Shown one piece after another: positions 10,742 through 22,500 of a DNA stretch of 64,000 nt (the first letter of the stretch is position 1; each line of letters starts with the position of its first letter). The DNA comes from Arthrinium phaeospermum (Eukaryota > Ascomycota > Sordariomycetes > Amphisphaeriales > Apiosporaceae): assembly GCA_006503535.1 (NCBI GenBank), contig QYRS01000010.1:1302001-1366000 (forward strand). Direction: 5' to 3'. Position numbers and translations under genes: made by a program. The notes beneath the pieces were generated by a model. The model was not told the origin of the DNA, searched no databases, and saw only the letters and a list, made by a program, of their open reading frames with translations.

Positions 10742-11086
10742 TTAGGAGATTGCTGCGTCAATATGCGACGCCAGGTGTTATATAATGATGCATTGAGTCG
10801 AATTCTTGATTCCAGCACTAGTTGTCAAACCATTACCGTCCTTGTGTTTCAAATCAAATATATCTGTCGCAGAGACATGGAGGGAGTATAATAAGGGGAA
10901 TCAATGCCGTCAAGTAAGCTAGTTGCTGGTTTACGGTCTAGGTCTGGATGTTGAATTTGGTGCACGCAGAGGCAAAGTCCAAAGGAAGGTATGAGAGCAA
11001 AGATTGAAGGGAAAAAAAAGTAAATAAAAGCAAAAAATAAGCTTCTCATGGAAACCGTCTAGGACGGTTGATAGGAAATGGCAGAC
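10742..11086. other. Intergenic with short perfect hairpin
   Basis: Between the UstYa stop and the tRNA 3' end. Holds a perfect inverted repeat (AACCGTC, TAG, GACGGTT) at 11053-11069 just downstream of the tRNA, and an A-run near 11033-11038 that reads as a T-run, a possible Pol III stop, on the tRNA strand. Confidence 0.4.
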
Positions 11087-11173
11087 TCTCCCGAGCCGGA
11101 TTTGAACCGGCGACCTGTGGATTACAAGTGTTACAATTACAGTCCATCGCTCTGCCAACTGAGCTATCGAGAG
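11087..11173 (-). tRNA. tRNA-Tyr (GTA) with 14-nt intron
   Basis: On the minus strand the acceptor arms CTCTCGA and TCGGGAG pair, the D arm has GCTC/GAGC, and the T arm GCCGG-TTCAAAT-CCGGC is perfect. The anticodon GTA lies at 11140-11138 with T33 before and A37 after it. A 14-nt intron (11136-11123) sits at the canonical position after base 37, as expected for eukaryotic tRNA-Tyr; without it the tRNA is 73 nt. CCA is not encoded. The only blemish is an A-C opposition at the top of the anticodon stem. Confidence 0.93.
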
Positions 11174-11676
11174 CCGATTTGAAGCTTATCGGATGAGAAA
11201 TCGGTGGGTTATGGATACTTAAGTAGTAAGCAGGTATCGGAGCTACAATGGAAACTGCGGTTGGGTTAGCCACGAGAAGAATCATACCTAATTGCCCTCG
11301 ACTTGCATGCCAAACTGACAATGCAGCAATTCTGACGACAAAATGGATTTTGAAAGAACTGTAAGATCATATGACTTGTTCAAGCGACCGGTATTTCATT
11401 CATCAAGTATGAGGTAGAAAGTACGGTTGGCATTTGAAGACATGAAGGTATTACTCTTGTTCACCCATCACATAAAGACTGTTCGTATGGTGGTGCAGAT
11501 GCAAATGCGAATGCGATGGCTGAATTATTACTACCCCTGCAATCTTCGATGTCATTATCATCTTCCATGTTCTGTCGTCAATCCGTCTTCCTCTGTTGCG
11601 AATGCAGGTATCTGTACAAGTGTATGCGTGTATGCCCTTTTTACCAAACTCCCATTATGCATGTCATAATCCCATC
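11174..11676. other. Intergenic, no gene recognised
   Basis: Region between tRNA-Tyr and the 3' end of the 153-aa secreted protein gene. Short plus-strand frames at 11427-11669 are unsupported. Confidence 0.4.
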
Positions 11677-11699
11677 GATTGATTGGTGGCCAATCAATC
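11677..11699. repeat. Perfect inverted repeat in 3' region of secreted protein gene
   Basis: GATTGATTGG and CCAATCAATC flank TGG: a perfect 10-bp stem with a 3-base loop, 30 bp past the stop codon at 11730. It is followed by further GATTG/CAATC and AATTAATT units to about 11724. It may shape the 3' end of the transcript; function unknown. Confidence 0.6.
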
Positions 11700-11729
11700 A
11701 ATTAATTGATCAATCGGTCAATCTTGTAC

Positions 11730-12363
11730 CTACTGCTGCATCTTGAGCTCGAAGTCGGCGGGCCCCACGTACTGGGTGATCTGCCCGTTGGGGTTGTTGC
11801 TGCCGGGCGACTGCATCGTGATGACCATCTTGTTCTCGCTGGTCCAGGTGCCGGACAGGCCGCCGTCGGTAGATTCCTTGACGGTGAGCTCGACGGCCTG
11901 CTCGCCGACCTGGTGCATCGAGAAGCTGAGGCCGGAGCCGTCCTCGCACTTGCCGTCGTCGATGGGCGTCAGGTAGGGCGTGCTCGACAGGGTCGCGCCG
12001 CTGCCGTTGGAGCAGATGATTTCGGTGCCGTTCGCGGCGCGCGATACGGAGAAGGATGTGCTATTTGTTGGGGGAGAATATCAGTACCATGCGACGATGT
12101 GTATATGTGTCGCATGCGACAAAACGGAGGGTGCGGGATGTTTGTTTCGATGCGGTATGTGGGGCTGGGGTGGGCAGGGCCAGGTTCCCCGTAGAAACGA
12201 GAGCACCGTAAAGGATTTAACACTCAACTTACACTTGGGTGATGGAGTGTGCGGCAACGTAAGATGCGAAATGGGTCACTTTCCAGCCACTGTCTTGCCG
12301 GGGAACCGCCAGCGCGTTTGCGGCGGTGGCCAGGGCAATGGTAATGAGAGAGTTGGCCTTCAT
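11730..12363 (-). CDS. Small secreted protein, 153 aa
   Basis: Exon 12363-12233 and exon 12060-11730 join in frame (GTAAGT donor, TAG acceptor; intron 172 nt) to give 153 residues. Residues 1-19 are a signal peptide (MKANSLITIALATAANALA). The mature part has only two cysteines (EIICSNG and DGKCEDG), N-glycosylation sequons NGT and NGS, and a beta-rich C-terminal half with TWTSENKMVI. It resembles the many ascomycete secreted proteins of unknown function with one disulfide. A TATA box lies 165-172 bp upstream. It is transcribed in the same direction as the tRNA beyond it. No enzyme motif was seen. Confidence 0.75.
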
Positions 12364-12527
12364 GATGGCGGCGAGTGTTGTGGTGTTGGCTGATTCAGCG
12401 AATGACGTGAAGGAAAAAACGAGAGCTTAGGTTCAAGGAGTTGAAGAACGAGAGGGGCTCCTTTTCCAGACTACTGTTTGCTTTTTCTTCTTCTTCTCTT
12501 TGTTGGGCAGTGGCGGTTAGCTTGCTG

Positions 12528-12535
12528 TTTATATA
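12528..12535 (-). promoter_or_regulatory. TATA box of 153-aa secreted protein gene
   Basis: TATATAAA on the minus strand, with its nearer end 165 bp before the ATG at 12363. Between it and the start the coding strand is purine-rich (the plus strand is CT-rich). Confidence 0.45.
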
Positions 12536-13716
12536 AAGTTATCGTCATATCGTAACGTAGTTTTTTCGACGGGGCCGGTCTATATCGATGGGGTGTTATG
12601 GCTTCCTCGTATCGTCCCCATCCATGCCGCTGCTAGCCATATTGACTTTGACTTTGGTGTTGTCGCCCTACTGACGTGGTGGCATCGGGCAGCTCTATTC
12701 TGGGAAGAGTCGGAGCACTTTGGTCTCAATGTCCGTGCCCCTCATTGGCTCCTAGCTGCAACATGCAAACATGTCCTCCCAATCTGGACCCCAATGGTTG
12801 CCCATCAACTCGTATCCCAAAGTCTAGTGCTTCGGGGAGATCTGCTCGTGCGACTTATTCGTCGCGTTGCCATGCGATACTGCCACACTGCCACACTTCG
12901 CTTGCGCGCCAAAAGCCAATTGATGCGGCCGTCTCGCGACGGCGTGGGTTATCGTTCCGAAATGTGACCCCAGCACGGCACTTCCAGGCCGTTTCTGACG
13001 TAATCGGGCCAATTCCAGCCCCTTGAGGCTGTCTCGGATTCCCGCGACGCGATTGGCAGCCGGTCAAGGACGACCTCAGCCTAAATCAGAGTTTTGCGCT
13101 ACGCAGTCCACTGACAGGCGGATCGGCAACGGCGGTTCAACATTACCTGCGCCAAGATGCTGCCCTACTTTTGGTGGTGCGGCCAGTCCGGCGATTTTAT
13201 CGCCGTTTTATGGCCGTTTCTTCCGGCATCGTTGAAAACCCCTATCGGCCAAGGTCGGTGGCCCCTTTTCCCCAAACTAAGCACATAGCCATACAGAAGA
13301 TCTGCAAATCATTCATTTCTTTCAAGCTATCTTGCGAGATCACTTCGGGCACTGCCCCGAAGGAACGAGTCATGGCAATGCTGAACTGTGATTCCATGAT
13401 ATCATTGTCGTAAATGCATTCGAGTTCTACCCTTAAGGAGGTCGATCTCTCCAGTTCTAAGAGCCCTTCGTGTCGCAACACACTTGTATAGTTAACATCA
13501 TATGCTGATGCTTCAAAGAGCGTGTCTCGTAGATACCTCGTCTTTGTCAACGTATATCTTCTACGATACAGATAACTCTGCCTAATGAGTAAAGTAATAA
13601 TCCCCACTACTATATGTGTATGTAACTACGAAATCCACGTATGCCGCGACTGTTCAAGTATTTTGTAGCAGACTAAGTTCACGTCGAAAGACTGTCGTTT
13701 CTCTTGAAATACAACG
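12536..13716. other. Intergenic, no gene recognised
   Basis: About 1.2 kb with unsupported short frames only. No domain, repeat or RNA gene was identified. Confidence 0.4.
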
Positions 13717-14590
13717 ATGAGTGAACCACCTAAAGCTAAACAGTGAATGAAGGAGCGCATAGATGAATGGTTTACTCGGCGACCAGCGCCTACACAGAAG
13801 GCGCTCGGCGATCATGCCAACTTCGACCTCAAGGGGTCGTCAGTCCGGCCTGTTGACCTGCAGGGCAGTCTGAGCTACACAGTCGTCGTTACTACAGAGA
13901 GGATCGTCTCTTTCCGAGTCCCGGAACAGGGCCTTGGCCGCGAGCTTGACAAGCTGGCTGCCAGGATACACGGAGATGAAGTCCCTGAGGCTTCGAATTA
14001 CGGGATGATTGGCAATAACGAAGACGAAGAAAATACAGACCAGCCTCTGCATGTAGTAAGCATGTCGTATATCCCGGGCAAGCCATACTATTACCTAGAT
14101 TGGAAGCTCTCAGTGTTAGATGAAGCTGCGCTCAAGAGACATCTGGCTCTCTACGTACACTTGGCAAGATAAGGGTCATTGGTATTACTCCAATACGTTC
14201 ACGTCATTAGCTACCAGGTAACTACAATACAGGTACTTCGCGAGAACGTGGAATAGCCCCCAGCAGCTTGTTGCAGAATCGAAGCTTCAAAAGCAACGGC
14301 AGTTCATGCTTGGGAAGCTTGCTATCCTGAAGACGAAGCCCCAATTTGACTATCTGAAGCCTCATATCGAGAAGCTCGCACCAAACACCCTTTCAGTGAG
14401 AACTACCCACAGGTTTTGACTTACGATGACCTCAGCCATACAATTGCCTTGGTCAATAAAGAAGCATTCGCCATCTAGGGCATCATTGACTGGTCTCTTG
14501 CCAAGATTGCACCCTTTGGCTGGGATTACCTCGGGGTTCGAAAGGTTAATGGGATCGCTATTGAAGGGAGCTGGCTGTGTACGTTGAACC
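13717..14590 (+). pseudogene. Decayed phosphotransferase (APH/kinase-like) gene
   Basis: The reading opens MSEPPKAKQ, hits a TGA at 13744, and continues in frame with SYTVVVTTERIVSFRVPEQG and IHGDEVPEA, typical of the fungal aminoglycoside-phosphotransferase-like family. An ancestral intron (14169-14232) is recognisable because the protein resumes as YFARTWNSPQQ, but its donor is now AT instead of GT. A frameshift lies near 14385-14395. The catalytic loop survives as LTYDDLSHT (family form HGDLSHTN) and the metal loop as GIIDWSLA, with a TAG at 14476 just before it. Four independent lesions make function very unlikely. The family's substrates in fungi are mostly unknown. Confidence 0.8.
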
Positions 14591-15389
14591 GTTATGAACA
14601 TAGTTGCTCGAGTGACCCCTTTTCTAACACTATAGCCACACGTATTATAGCGACAGGGCCCTCCTGGACAAATGCTAGCCATGGCTGAGATCAGCGATAC
14701 TGAGGAGCAAGCAAAGGTCCGGTATCACGAAATTCCGGCTGCCAAACTTGCTACTTTCATTCCTTATTGTTTTTGTAAGGAACCTGACGGAACTGCTGTG
14801 GACTTTATCCATCCTGAACCTCCATGATACGTGGATGGGTGACTTGGTGCTCCTTCTTGGGACCACATGGTCCAACACCAACCCGATATTGCGGTTAATT
14901 CTTCAACCCAGTCGGGATCTGCTACTGCTCAGACGACTGACTGAATGAACTTCTTGTGCTTGGGCAGAACCTTTGGAAAGTTTCGATATGTTGAAAGAAT
15001 CACCTCATCTAAGAAGCATGCCCTATTTCTTCTTGGCAGTAGTGATTGGATGAATATTCTTGATATGACTACTATGACCTAGAATAAATATTCGATCGAT
15101 ACCTTAGTTTTGTAAAGTAGCCATGCATGACTAGTGTCTCGGCTGGAATTTTATATGTGAGCGGCATAGGTCACATATAACCGACAAGAAGTGACCACTG
15201 CTTCATTCATTCCCCGGCCAATGTCGAGAGTTCTTGTGATAGGTTTCGAAATTACGTTTTCTGAACCTCCACGGCACTTTTGCCAAGTTTATCATCAGCC
15301 GTATAGGCTTTACCGCCTGTAAGCTCAAACACTGTGACACGACAAATTAGTATGCCTAATTATCCTTGGATCTCCAGTTTGGCCTGGGC
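14591..15389. other. Intergenic, possible pseudogene remnant
   Basis: The first 350 bp may hold the degraded 3' end of the kinase-like pseudogene, but no reliable match is visible. The rest shows nothing. Confidence 0.35.
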
Positions 15390-17261
15390 CTAATCAATAA
15401 GGGGCCACTTACAGTCAACAGGCGCAGTGGCGAACTTCCTGGCGGGCGTCCGCTTCTGGAACAAGTAGTCGAGCTCGCCAAAGGTGCGGTTCTTGGTCTC
15501 GGGGAGGAAGAAGAAGATCCAGGCGGCCCAGACGCCGCAGAGCCCAAAGTAGAAGAGCCCGGCCTTGGCGCCCCAGTTCCAGGCGTCGCTGCTGTCGTTG
15601 AGCATGCGGGGGTTGAGCTGGTTGACGGCGATCTGGCCGGCGACGTAGACGGCGCGGCCGATGACGATGGTCTGCGCGCGCACGCGGCTCGCCGACGCCT
15701 CGCCCACGATGGTGTAGCAGGTCGGGCCCAGCGAGATCTTGAAGACGAAGTTGACCATGATCATGACGACGGCCACGGCGATGGCCGTGTTAGTCTGGTC
15801 CGGCACGAAGCCCAGGATCCCGATGACCAGCATGAGCAGGCCGATGCCCGTCGAGCCGTAGAGGTAGAAGACGCGCCGGCCGATGCGGCCCATGAGGACG
15901 ATGGCGATGGCGGTGGCGAAGATGTTGACGGACTGGATGCCCATGCTGTAGTTGAAGGCCTGGACTTGGGGCATACCCGCGGCTCTCAGGCTAAGCTTTG
16001 GTTAGTTCCATGCGCATATGAGGATCGAACTACGCGTGCGGGGCTTACAATATGGTCGCAAAGGATGCAATGGATTGACCATTGAGGATTTGGATGATCC
16101 AAGCCATACACTGCGAAACAACGTGTTAGCATTTCAATTTCTTCCGTGAAAGGAGCGCCGTAAGGAGGACCCAAAAGGGAGAACTTACCACAATACCCGT
16201 ACGCCTCAAGTTGGTGCCCCGAAAACAGTCCTTGAAGCTAGCATCAGCCGACTCAATCTTCTCCATCTCGTTGGTATGGACCATCAGCGCCAGCGTCTCC
16301 TTCATCGACTGCTCGGTGTAGAGGTCCTTGCGCGCGAGCCGGCGCAGCGACTTTTCGGCGTCGGCGACGCGGCCGCGACGCACGAGGTACCAGGGGCTCT
16401 CGGGCGCGAAGAGGGCGGCGAAGAAGAGGGGGACGACCCAGACCCACTGCAGGGCGTAGGGCAGCTTCCAGCCGAGGTCGCCCTCGAGGTCGAGCGAGGC
16501 GCGCAGGACGCCGGCGGCCAGGAAGGAGCCGCAGCCCCAGCACATGGAGACCCAGGCGGTGAGGTAGCCGCGCATGGCGGCGGGGCAGATCTCGGCGGCG
16601 TAGGCCGTCGTCAGCGTCTGGAAGATGCCCCAGGGGACCCCGCACAGGATGTTGGCCGCGAACAGCATCTGCACGTTGACGGCGAAGAAGAGGGCGAAGA
16701 TGGTCGCGCCCATCAGCGCCATGGCGCCCATGTACACTCGCCGGGACCCGTAGCGCGACTGCAGCCAGCCGTTGAGCATGAGGCCGATGATGGAGCCAAT
16801 GTTGTTGCCGTTTCCTGGCGGCCAGGGGCCAGTCAGAAACTACCAAACCGATTGAGGGGCACGCTCTAAAGGTTGCGTTTGTGAACTCACCAATTGCCGA
16901 CTGCCAGCTTGTGGGGATGTGCTGCTTGCCATTGGCATCGGGCCAGCCGAATTTATTCAAATATGCCTGGTGGCCGAAGAAGTTGTTGACCTTGTAATCA
17001 CACACGGGTTAGGCGCGTAACGAGTGTCAACAGGACCGGTGTGGGATAACTCACCAAGCCAACATCCATGCCCTCCATGATAAGGGCCATGCTCAGAAGA
17101 ACACTGTATACTGCACCGGGCCAATAGCGGGAGAAGAGCTCTTTCCTAGGAAGCTGTGTCTCCTTGTCGCTGTTGGCGATGGCTGCCTCAATGAGGAGCG
17201 TGTCGGGGATATAGTGGGCATGGTCAGAGGCACCAATTTGACCCTTTTCTAAGTTGGCCAT
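15390..17261 (-). CDS. MFS sugar transporter (maltose/alpha-glucoside permease type)
   Basis: Five exons (17261-17055, 16990-16891, 16814-16189, 16110-16049, 15990-15390) join in frame to 531 residues. Family signatures are present: SRRVYMG-type loop, PESPWYLVRRGR at the end of the sixth membrane segment, GRIGRR after the eighth, and PETKNRTFGELD after the twelfth. Twelve hydrophobic segments are expected and visible. The central loop with KESADASF-like acidic stretch matches alpha-glucoside/hexose:H+ symporters of the sugar porter family, which sit in the plasma membrane. The final exon ends KWPLID at a TAG; an alternative donor (GTAAGT) lies just before this end, so the last few residues are uncertain. 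No lesions seen. Confidence 0.88.
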
Positions 17262-18229
17262 TCTGGATTTCAGGTCTTACTTTGAGGTGTCAAAGGTTTC
17301 CTGTTGACGTCTGTCTGGAAGGGAACTGCACCCTTTTGACCATAAATATATATGCCAAAGGAGGTTGGGAAGTGAGACACGCGATTGAATCTCCCAGGCA
17401 TCTTTCGGTTCCTTTTTCTCCGGCCAGGACCCGGAATCGAAACCGTACCATCTTGGGGCCAAGCAGGCTTTCCATGATTTAGACGAGGTGGCTTATCGCA
17501 AAGAGACTTACCAAGCTGTGGAACTCCAGAAACCCCGCCGTATTACCCCAGAACCTTCCTTCCCCATGGGGTTCTCCTCCACTATAGACAGTCGGTAAGC
17601 GCTAGAAGTCAGGTGCCACGACAGGCTGAGTGAACCGGTGGCCTGGGCATGAGAGTACGCTGACCCGAGGCAGCGTTTATTGGCGCGAGCCAAGCATGCC
17701 AAACCCGGCTTCCCCAATGCCAAGGTCGTTACCCCAGACTCCTTCAACATAGCCAGGAGATTATGGCCGGATATGGAATTGATCCTCCGAGTCTAGAGCT
17801 TGGAGAAGTTCTCTTCATTCTCATCTACATGTGACCTGAACGATCAGCTCTACCCTGACTTACTGTGGCCCCGTTCTCCAAGAGAAACTAGATCCATCTC
17901 TCTTGGAGGCTTACTTCAAGTTTCATTGTGATTGGGGGGAACTTATATCTCACAGTTGGCGAAGACCTACCTATGCTCGTCACACAAAAAGGGCGCAGTG
18001 TTTCTGACTGAAACAATTTCATTGGCCAGGCCGGGTTACGGCCCTGCCTAGTCGCTATGTGCTTGGCTTATGGGGACTTGACTGAATCAATTGAGAAATA
18101 TCACACCCCTACGTCAAAATAGGGTATGGCGGCTCCTGGCCTCGTCGTTCGGCTACATATAGCTGTATCCCCATTATCAAAAGGTATTCATGTACCATTA
18201 CCTCCGTCTCCCCAAACCGCGCTCCAGAA
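17262..18229. other. Intergenic, no gene recognised
   Basis: Upstream region of the sugar transporter. Only unsupported short frames are present. Confidence 0.4.
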
Positions 18230-18690
18230 TCATTTCGTCAAATTCATAACCAGGCCGCTCAGCTCAGCGACCTTGGCCATATATTCAGGGCGGAGATTCT
18301 CAAACTCCTCCCGGTTATCATCGTGCTTCATATCGGTCATTTGACGGTGCAGTGCGGCAAAGTCCTCGATGATGCGGTCCGAGTGAATATTGGCATTCTG
18401 CTTGAGGGTACTGCCATGGCCCTTCAAGTGGCGCTCTAGTAAGCTCTCGGTAGCCAGCCCCTGACCCTTTCGCTTGCAACCCTCGTGGTGGCAAACCCAC
18501 GGGGTGTTGATTTCGTGCTTCCTCCACTTGTGGACTACCAGCTCGTCCTTCCTCTTCCAGGCGTCCTGGCAGATCTCGCACACAAAGGGACGATCTTGTT
18601 CTTGCATGGGTTGGCTAAACGAAACAGGAAAGCGGTTAGAGACGGAACCATTCAAAATTCCTCTATCAAGACTTACTCCTGGTCTGCCAT
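18230..18690 (-). CDS. Small C2H2 zinc-finger protein
   Basis: A 14-nt first exon (18690-18677) and exon 18614-18230 join across a 62-nt GTAAGT...TAG intron to give 132 residues (MADQDQPMQEQ...). Two fingers are visible: CEICQDAWKRKDELVVHKWRKH (C-x2-C-x12-H-x4-H) at about 17-38, and a second C-x4-C finger starting WVCHHEGCKRKG. The C-terminal third is helical and charged. The tiny first exon was chosen because it supplies an ATG and the splice keeps frame; the alternative unspliced start MNGSVSN lies inside the intron. Such a short protein may bind nucleic acid or a partner protein; no target can be inferred. Confidence 0.68.
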
Positions 18691-19546
18691 GGTTTTATCT
18701 TTGGCTCGATTCGTTTGATTGCCTTCGTCGCGAAAGATGTGTTTATTCAAGTGCCGATTTCACAGGAAAAGGATTGAACCAATTTCACTTTGGTAAGAAG
18801 TCGTTAATCTCGAACGTGAATCAATTACTGCAACTGATTGAGAAAGAACATATGCCTCTCGGTGTGCCGACCTAGTATCCAAGCCCAGATGCATGCTACC
18901 TGTAATTCGATAGCCTTCGGAACAATCGCCGAAGGCCAGTGATTATAAGGAAGAAATAGCTTCGACCATGACAAGGTGGGGGCGGGGGAGGGAGGATATC
19001 ATTGTTTCCTGCTACTCGGCCTTTCAATAACAAGCCAGCTTCACCATACTCGTTGCCGCCTTCACTGTCATGATTCTAGCCGAAAGAGGGCATCCCAGAG
19101 GACGCATAGTACACAGGGAGTAGGAGAACTCGACATGTGCTCCCTGGTTATACGCTTTCACAGTGGCCCAGGATGCGTACCTTGAGGCATCGTATGCTGT
19201 AAGTGCTATTGCCCTGAAGACCCTTCTGCAGCCCCTGCGGTATTTGTCCTCTTTGACGTAGGGGAACATTAGTTCACTATACGAACAACTGCTCACACTA
19301 TGCTTTGGAGTAGACGATGCTAACCCTTTGGAATCAATGCGCCATTACTATCTACTTATACTTTCTTCCATGTCAGATTATGCATGTATCACCAATGACA
19401 GACTCCATGACAGAATAGACAGGAACCACCAGTGACAAATCTCGTGACTCAAACGCCCCCAACACCAGCTATGCAAACAAAGCATCATCGCCACACCAGT
19501 AACAAACTCCGCAAAACAGTCAGCGAAAGCGCAGACAACAATCAAA
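18691..19546. other. Intergenic, no gene recognised
   Basis: Separates the C2H2 gene from the 3' end of POL2. Nothing supported was seen. Confidence 0.4.
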
Positions 19547-22500
19547 TTACAAGCTCCCAAGCACCTCTTCCACCACCGCCGTCAACATGCGCATCCCGAA
19601 CCACTCCGCCACCCCCTGGTAGACCCCCAGCCTGCGCAGCATCTCGTCCCGCTTGACGCTCTCGCCCCAGGCGCCAGAGCAGGTACAGTGCTCCGCGAAC
19701 TCGTTGAGGCGGACGCCGCCGCAGCGGGTGCACTTGACATCCTGCGTGGTCCACTCGACGACGACGCGCTCCACGTCGGCCATGAGGCGCTCCTCGACGC
19801 GCAGCCGGTCGAACTCGGCGTCGCAGAACCCGCAGCGCCAGCTCTTGGCCGCCGCGGCCCGCCGCAGCTCTCCCTGGATCTGCTCCGCGGGCGCGTCGGC
19901 GGGGAGGTTGCCCGCCACCGTCGCCAGATCGGGCAGCAGCGCCTCGTCGCGGCAGAGGTCCCAGTCCCGCGCCAGCGTGCATTCGGCGCAGCTCCATTGC
20001 GCAATCTTGAGCGACGACGATGGGTTCGCAAACGCCGCCTCCTTGGAGAACTCGCGCACATCGAAGAAGGCGAGGAGCTCCTTGCGAAGGAGCCGGGCTT
20101 CGGCCGTGATGTTCTTGTCCAGAGAAAGGACCTGCATGAGCGACTTGACGAGCTCAAGCACGGCGTTCTTGCTGGCAAAGCGTTTGGTCTTCTTTGATTT
20201 GGACACTGCAGATGCATCTTCCTTCGAGAAACGGGACAAGTTGTCTTGCGTTCCTGGCAGGACAGGGAAAGACCAATCGGATGCCAGCTCGGGATGTAGA
20301 AGCTCACGGGCTTGGGTGGAAAGCAGACCCTTGATCTCCTTCTTCAGGGGTTTCTCGAATTGCTTGGTGAGGATAATCGGATCTCTCTCGCCTTCCTCCC
20401 CATCCTTGGTAGGCAGCTGAGTTAGTCGTGGGGTGGAGTTGGGGTCACCACTCGGTCGCTTCAGTGCGTGCATAATCTCGATGAACTCAACAACCCAGTT
20501 CTGGAAGGTGTCCTGCAGGCGTAGCGGCAAGAACATCTTCATCTGCCAGTTCATGATGACTTCGAGCTGCTGGGTTTCGGCCTCGATGACCTCTTGACAC
20601 GCCTTGCCACCAAAGTTGAACTCATCGTACCAAACAAGGTAGTCCCAGTACTCCTTGACCTCCAGGTCGATGAAATGGAACAAGGGCTTGCTCTTGATAC
20701 TCTTGAGAATGTACTGGCTGTAGGCGTAGGCATTGCCCACCTCGGATTTGCTTGTTTGTAAGAGGAGCCTGTTGGAATTGGCGAACACCACCTGAGACCC
20801 CACACGCCTGAAGTCGGCCATGAGTTGCAGGAGGGCCTTGCGCGACATCATCTGCACATAGTAGTGCAGCGCCCGGTCGTACATGAAACTATCGGCAGAT
20901 TCGACCCAACGAACAAGATGTTGAACGAGAATATCCGCCATGGTGCTGCCCTTGCAGGCCTCCGACCACCAAGACTTGACCATCTCACGGAGGACAAGAA
21001 CACCTGCATTGGCGAACGCATTCTCGGAGTACAAGGTATCTGTTCCCTCAGCGCCACTCGCGTCGGTGGCGGGGTTGAATGAGATGGAGTTCGCGCCTTC
21101 GAGCTCATTGATTAGGGATGAGGTCAGAATTGTGTTGATGGCGAGATTCCGGACATCTAGATCAATGCACACCGAGGCATACGTGCCGGGGTTGTTGACA
21201 GAGGGCATAGAGACAGTGTCAAGGGGACCAGTAACATCATCTTGTTCATAACCCGCGTGATCGGGTCGAGCTCCCGGCGACCACCAGAGAACCACGTTAT
21301 TTGTCTGCAGTCGACGGGCATACGCGATGTCAATCAGGAAACGAGGGTCATCACGCTCCAGATTGCACAGTGGAATGTCGCCGTACTTGGCAAGGTTCGT
21401 AAGGTGTTGGATCCAGGCGCCGAGGTTGAGATAATGGGTTACAAGCCGCCTTGCGATGACTGATTGCCAACCCAAGGGTGGAAGTAGACCATCGGCTTGG
21501 TCCGACTTCAGTGGCAAAATAGGGAAGTCCGCCAGGACAGGAACGTCATGGATGAGCTGATTGCGCTGAGACGACTGGATCACAAGCATCAACGGCTTGA
21601 TTTCGTCCTTCTTCATCTTCTTGATCAAGTCGCCAACCTCCAGATGCGCCTTTCTGCGAGTGGTGACTTGAGTAACCTTGAATTGCAGTGTGCTCTGATA
21701 CTTGAAACAGGCCTGCCATGAATCATCCTCTGCCTCTTGGAGGCGTTTGGTCATCATCTCGTTGTAGATCTTCGAAACATTGGGCAGGTCTGATCCGGCG
21801 TCCTTGTGCTTCTGGAGAATGACGATGTGGGCCTGTTCTCCAGTCGAAGAGAATAGTCCGAAAATCTGTCGTTCGCCTGCCGTGATATGCGAAATGTACA
21901 AGTACGCCAACGGGTTTGTTGCGAGATAGCCTGTCTTGTTCTTGATAGGCCGCATCAGACTGTGCAAGTCAAAGCCTTGCTCCAAGCCTTTGCCCAGCAC
22001 ACCGGGCTGACTCTGGTCAATGGTGGTCGTATTGCCCAACTGCAGGACTGCTCGAATGTTCAGGGGCACCTGTCGCTCATATACGCCCTCAACACTGGGG
22101 TGATTGAAGAGCAGGGAGAACTTTTCGGCCTCTGCGAAGTAAATTTCCTCGGGGACTGTAAGCTTAAAGAGATGCGTCGAGGAGTGGCCGTTCGGTAGAG
22201 TATGGTTAACCTGCTCTGCTTCGCAGCCCTCGACCTCGATGTCAGGCAAGTCTTTGCCCTTGAGATTCAGGAACACCTGTCGCGGCACTTTGATATTGAG
22301 CGTGTGGATCTTGGCGTCGATCAACACAAATGCGTTAACGATACCAGGGTTGTCCGTCGCTCTGAGCTGCAAAAGTTGCCACGTATTCCTGAAAGTGACT
22401 TCTGCCTGGTTGCGGAAAGTCTGCTGGATGTTGCTGCCCACGTTGCCTCGACGTTCGCCGAACAGATGGCGGCGTCTGATACGAGCAGCCTTCTGGATCT

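Noticed and set aside
15366..16085. 239-codon plus-strand frame over the sugar transporter
   Set aside because: Antisense shadow of transporter exons that carry clear MFS motifs on the other strand.
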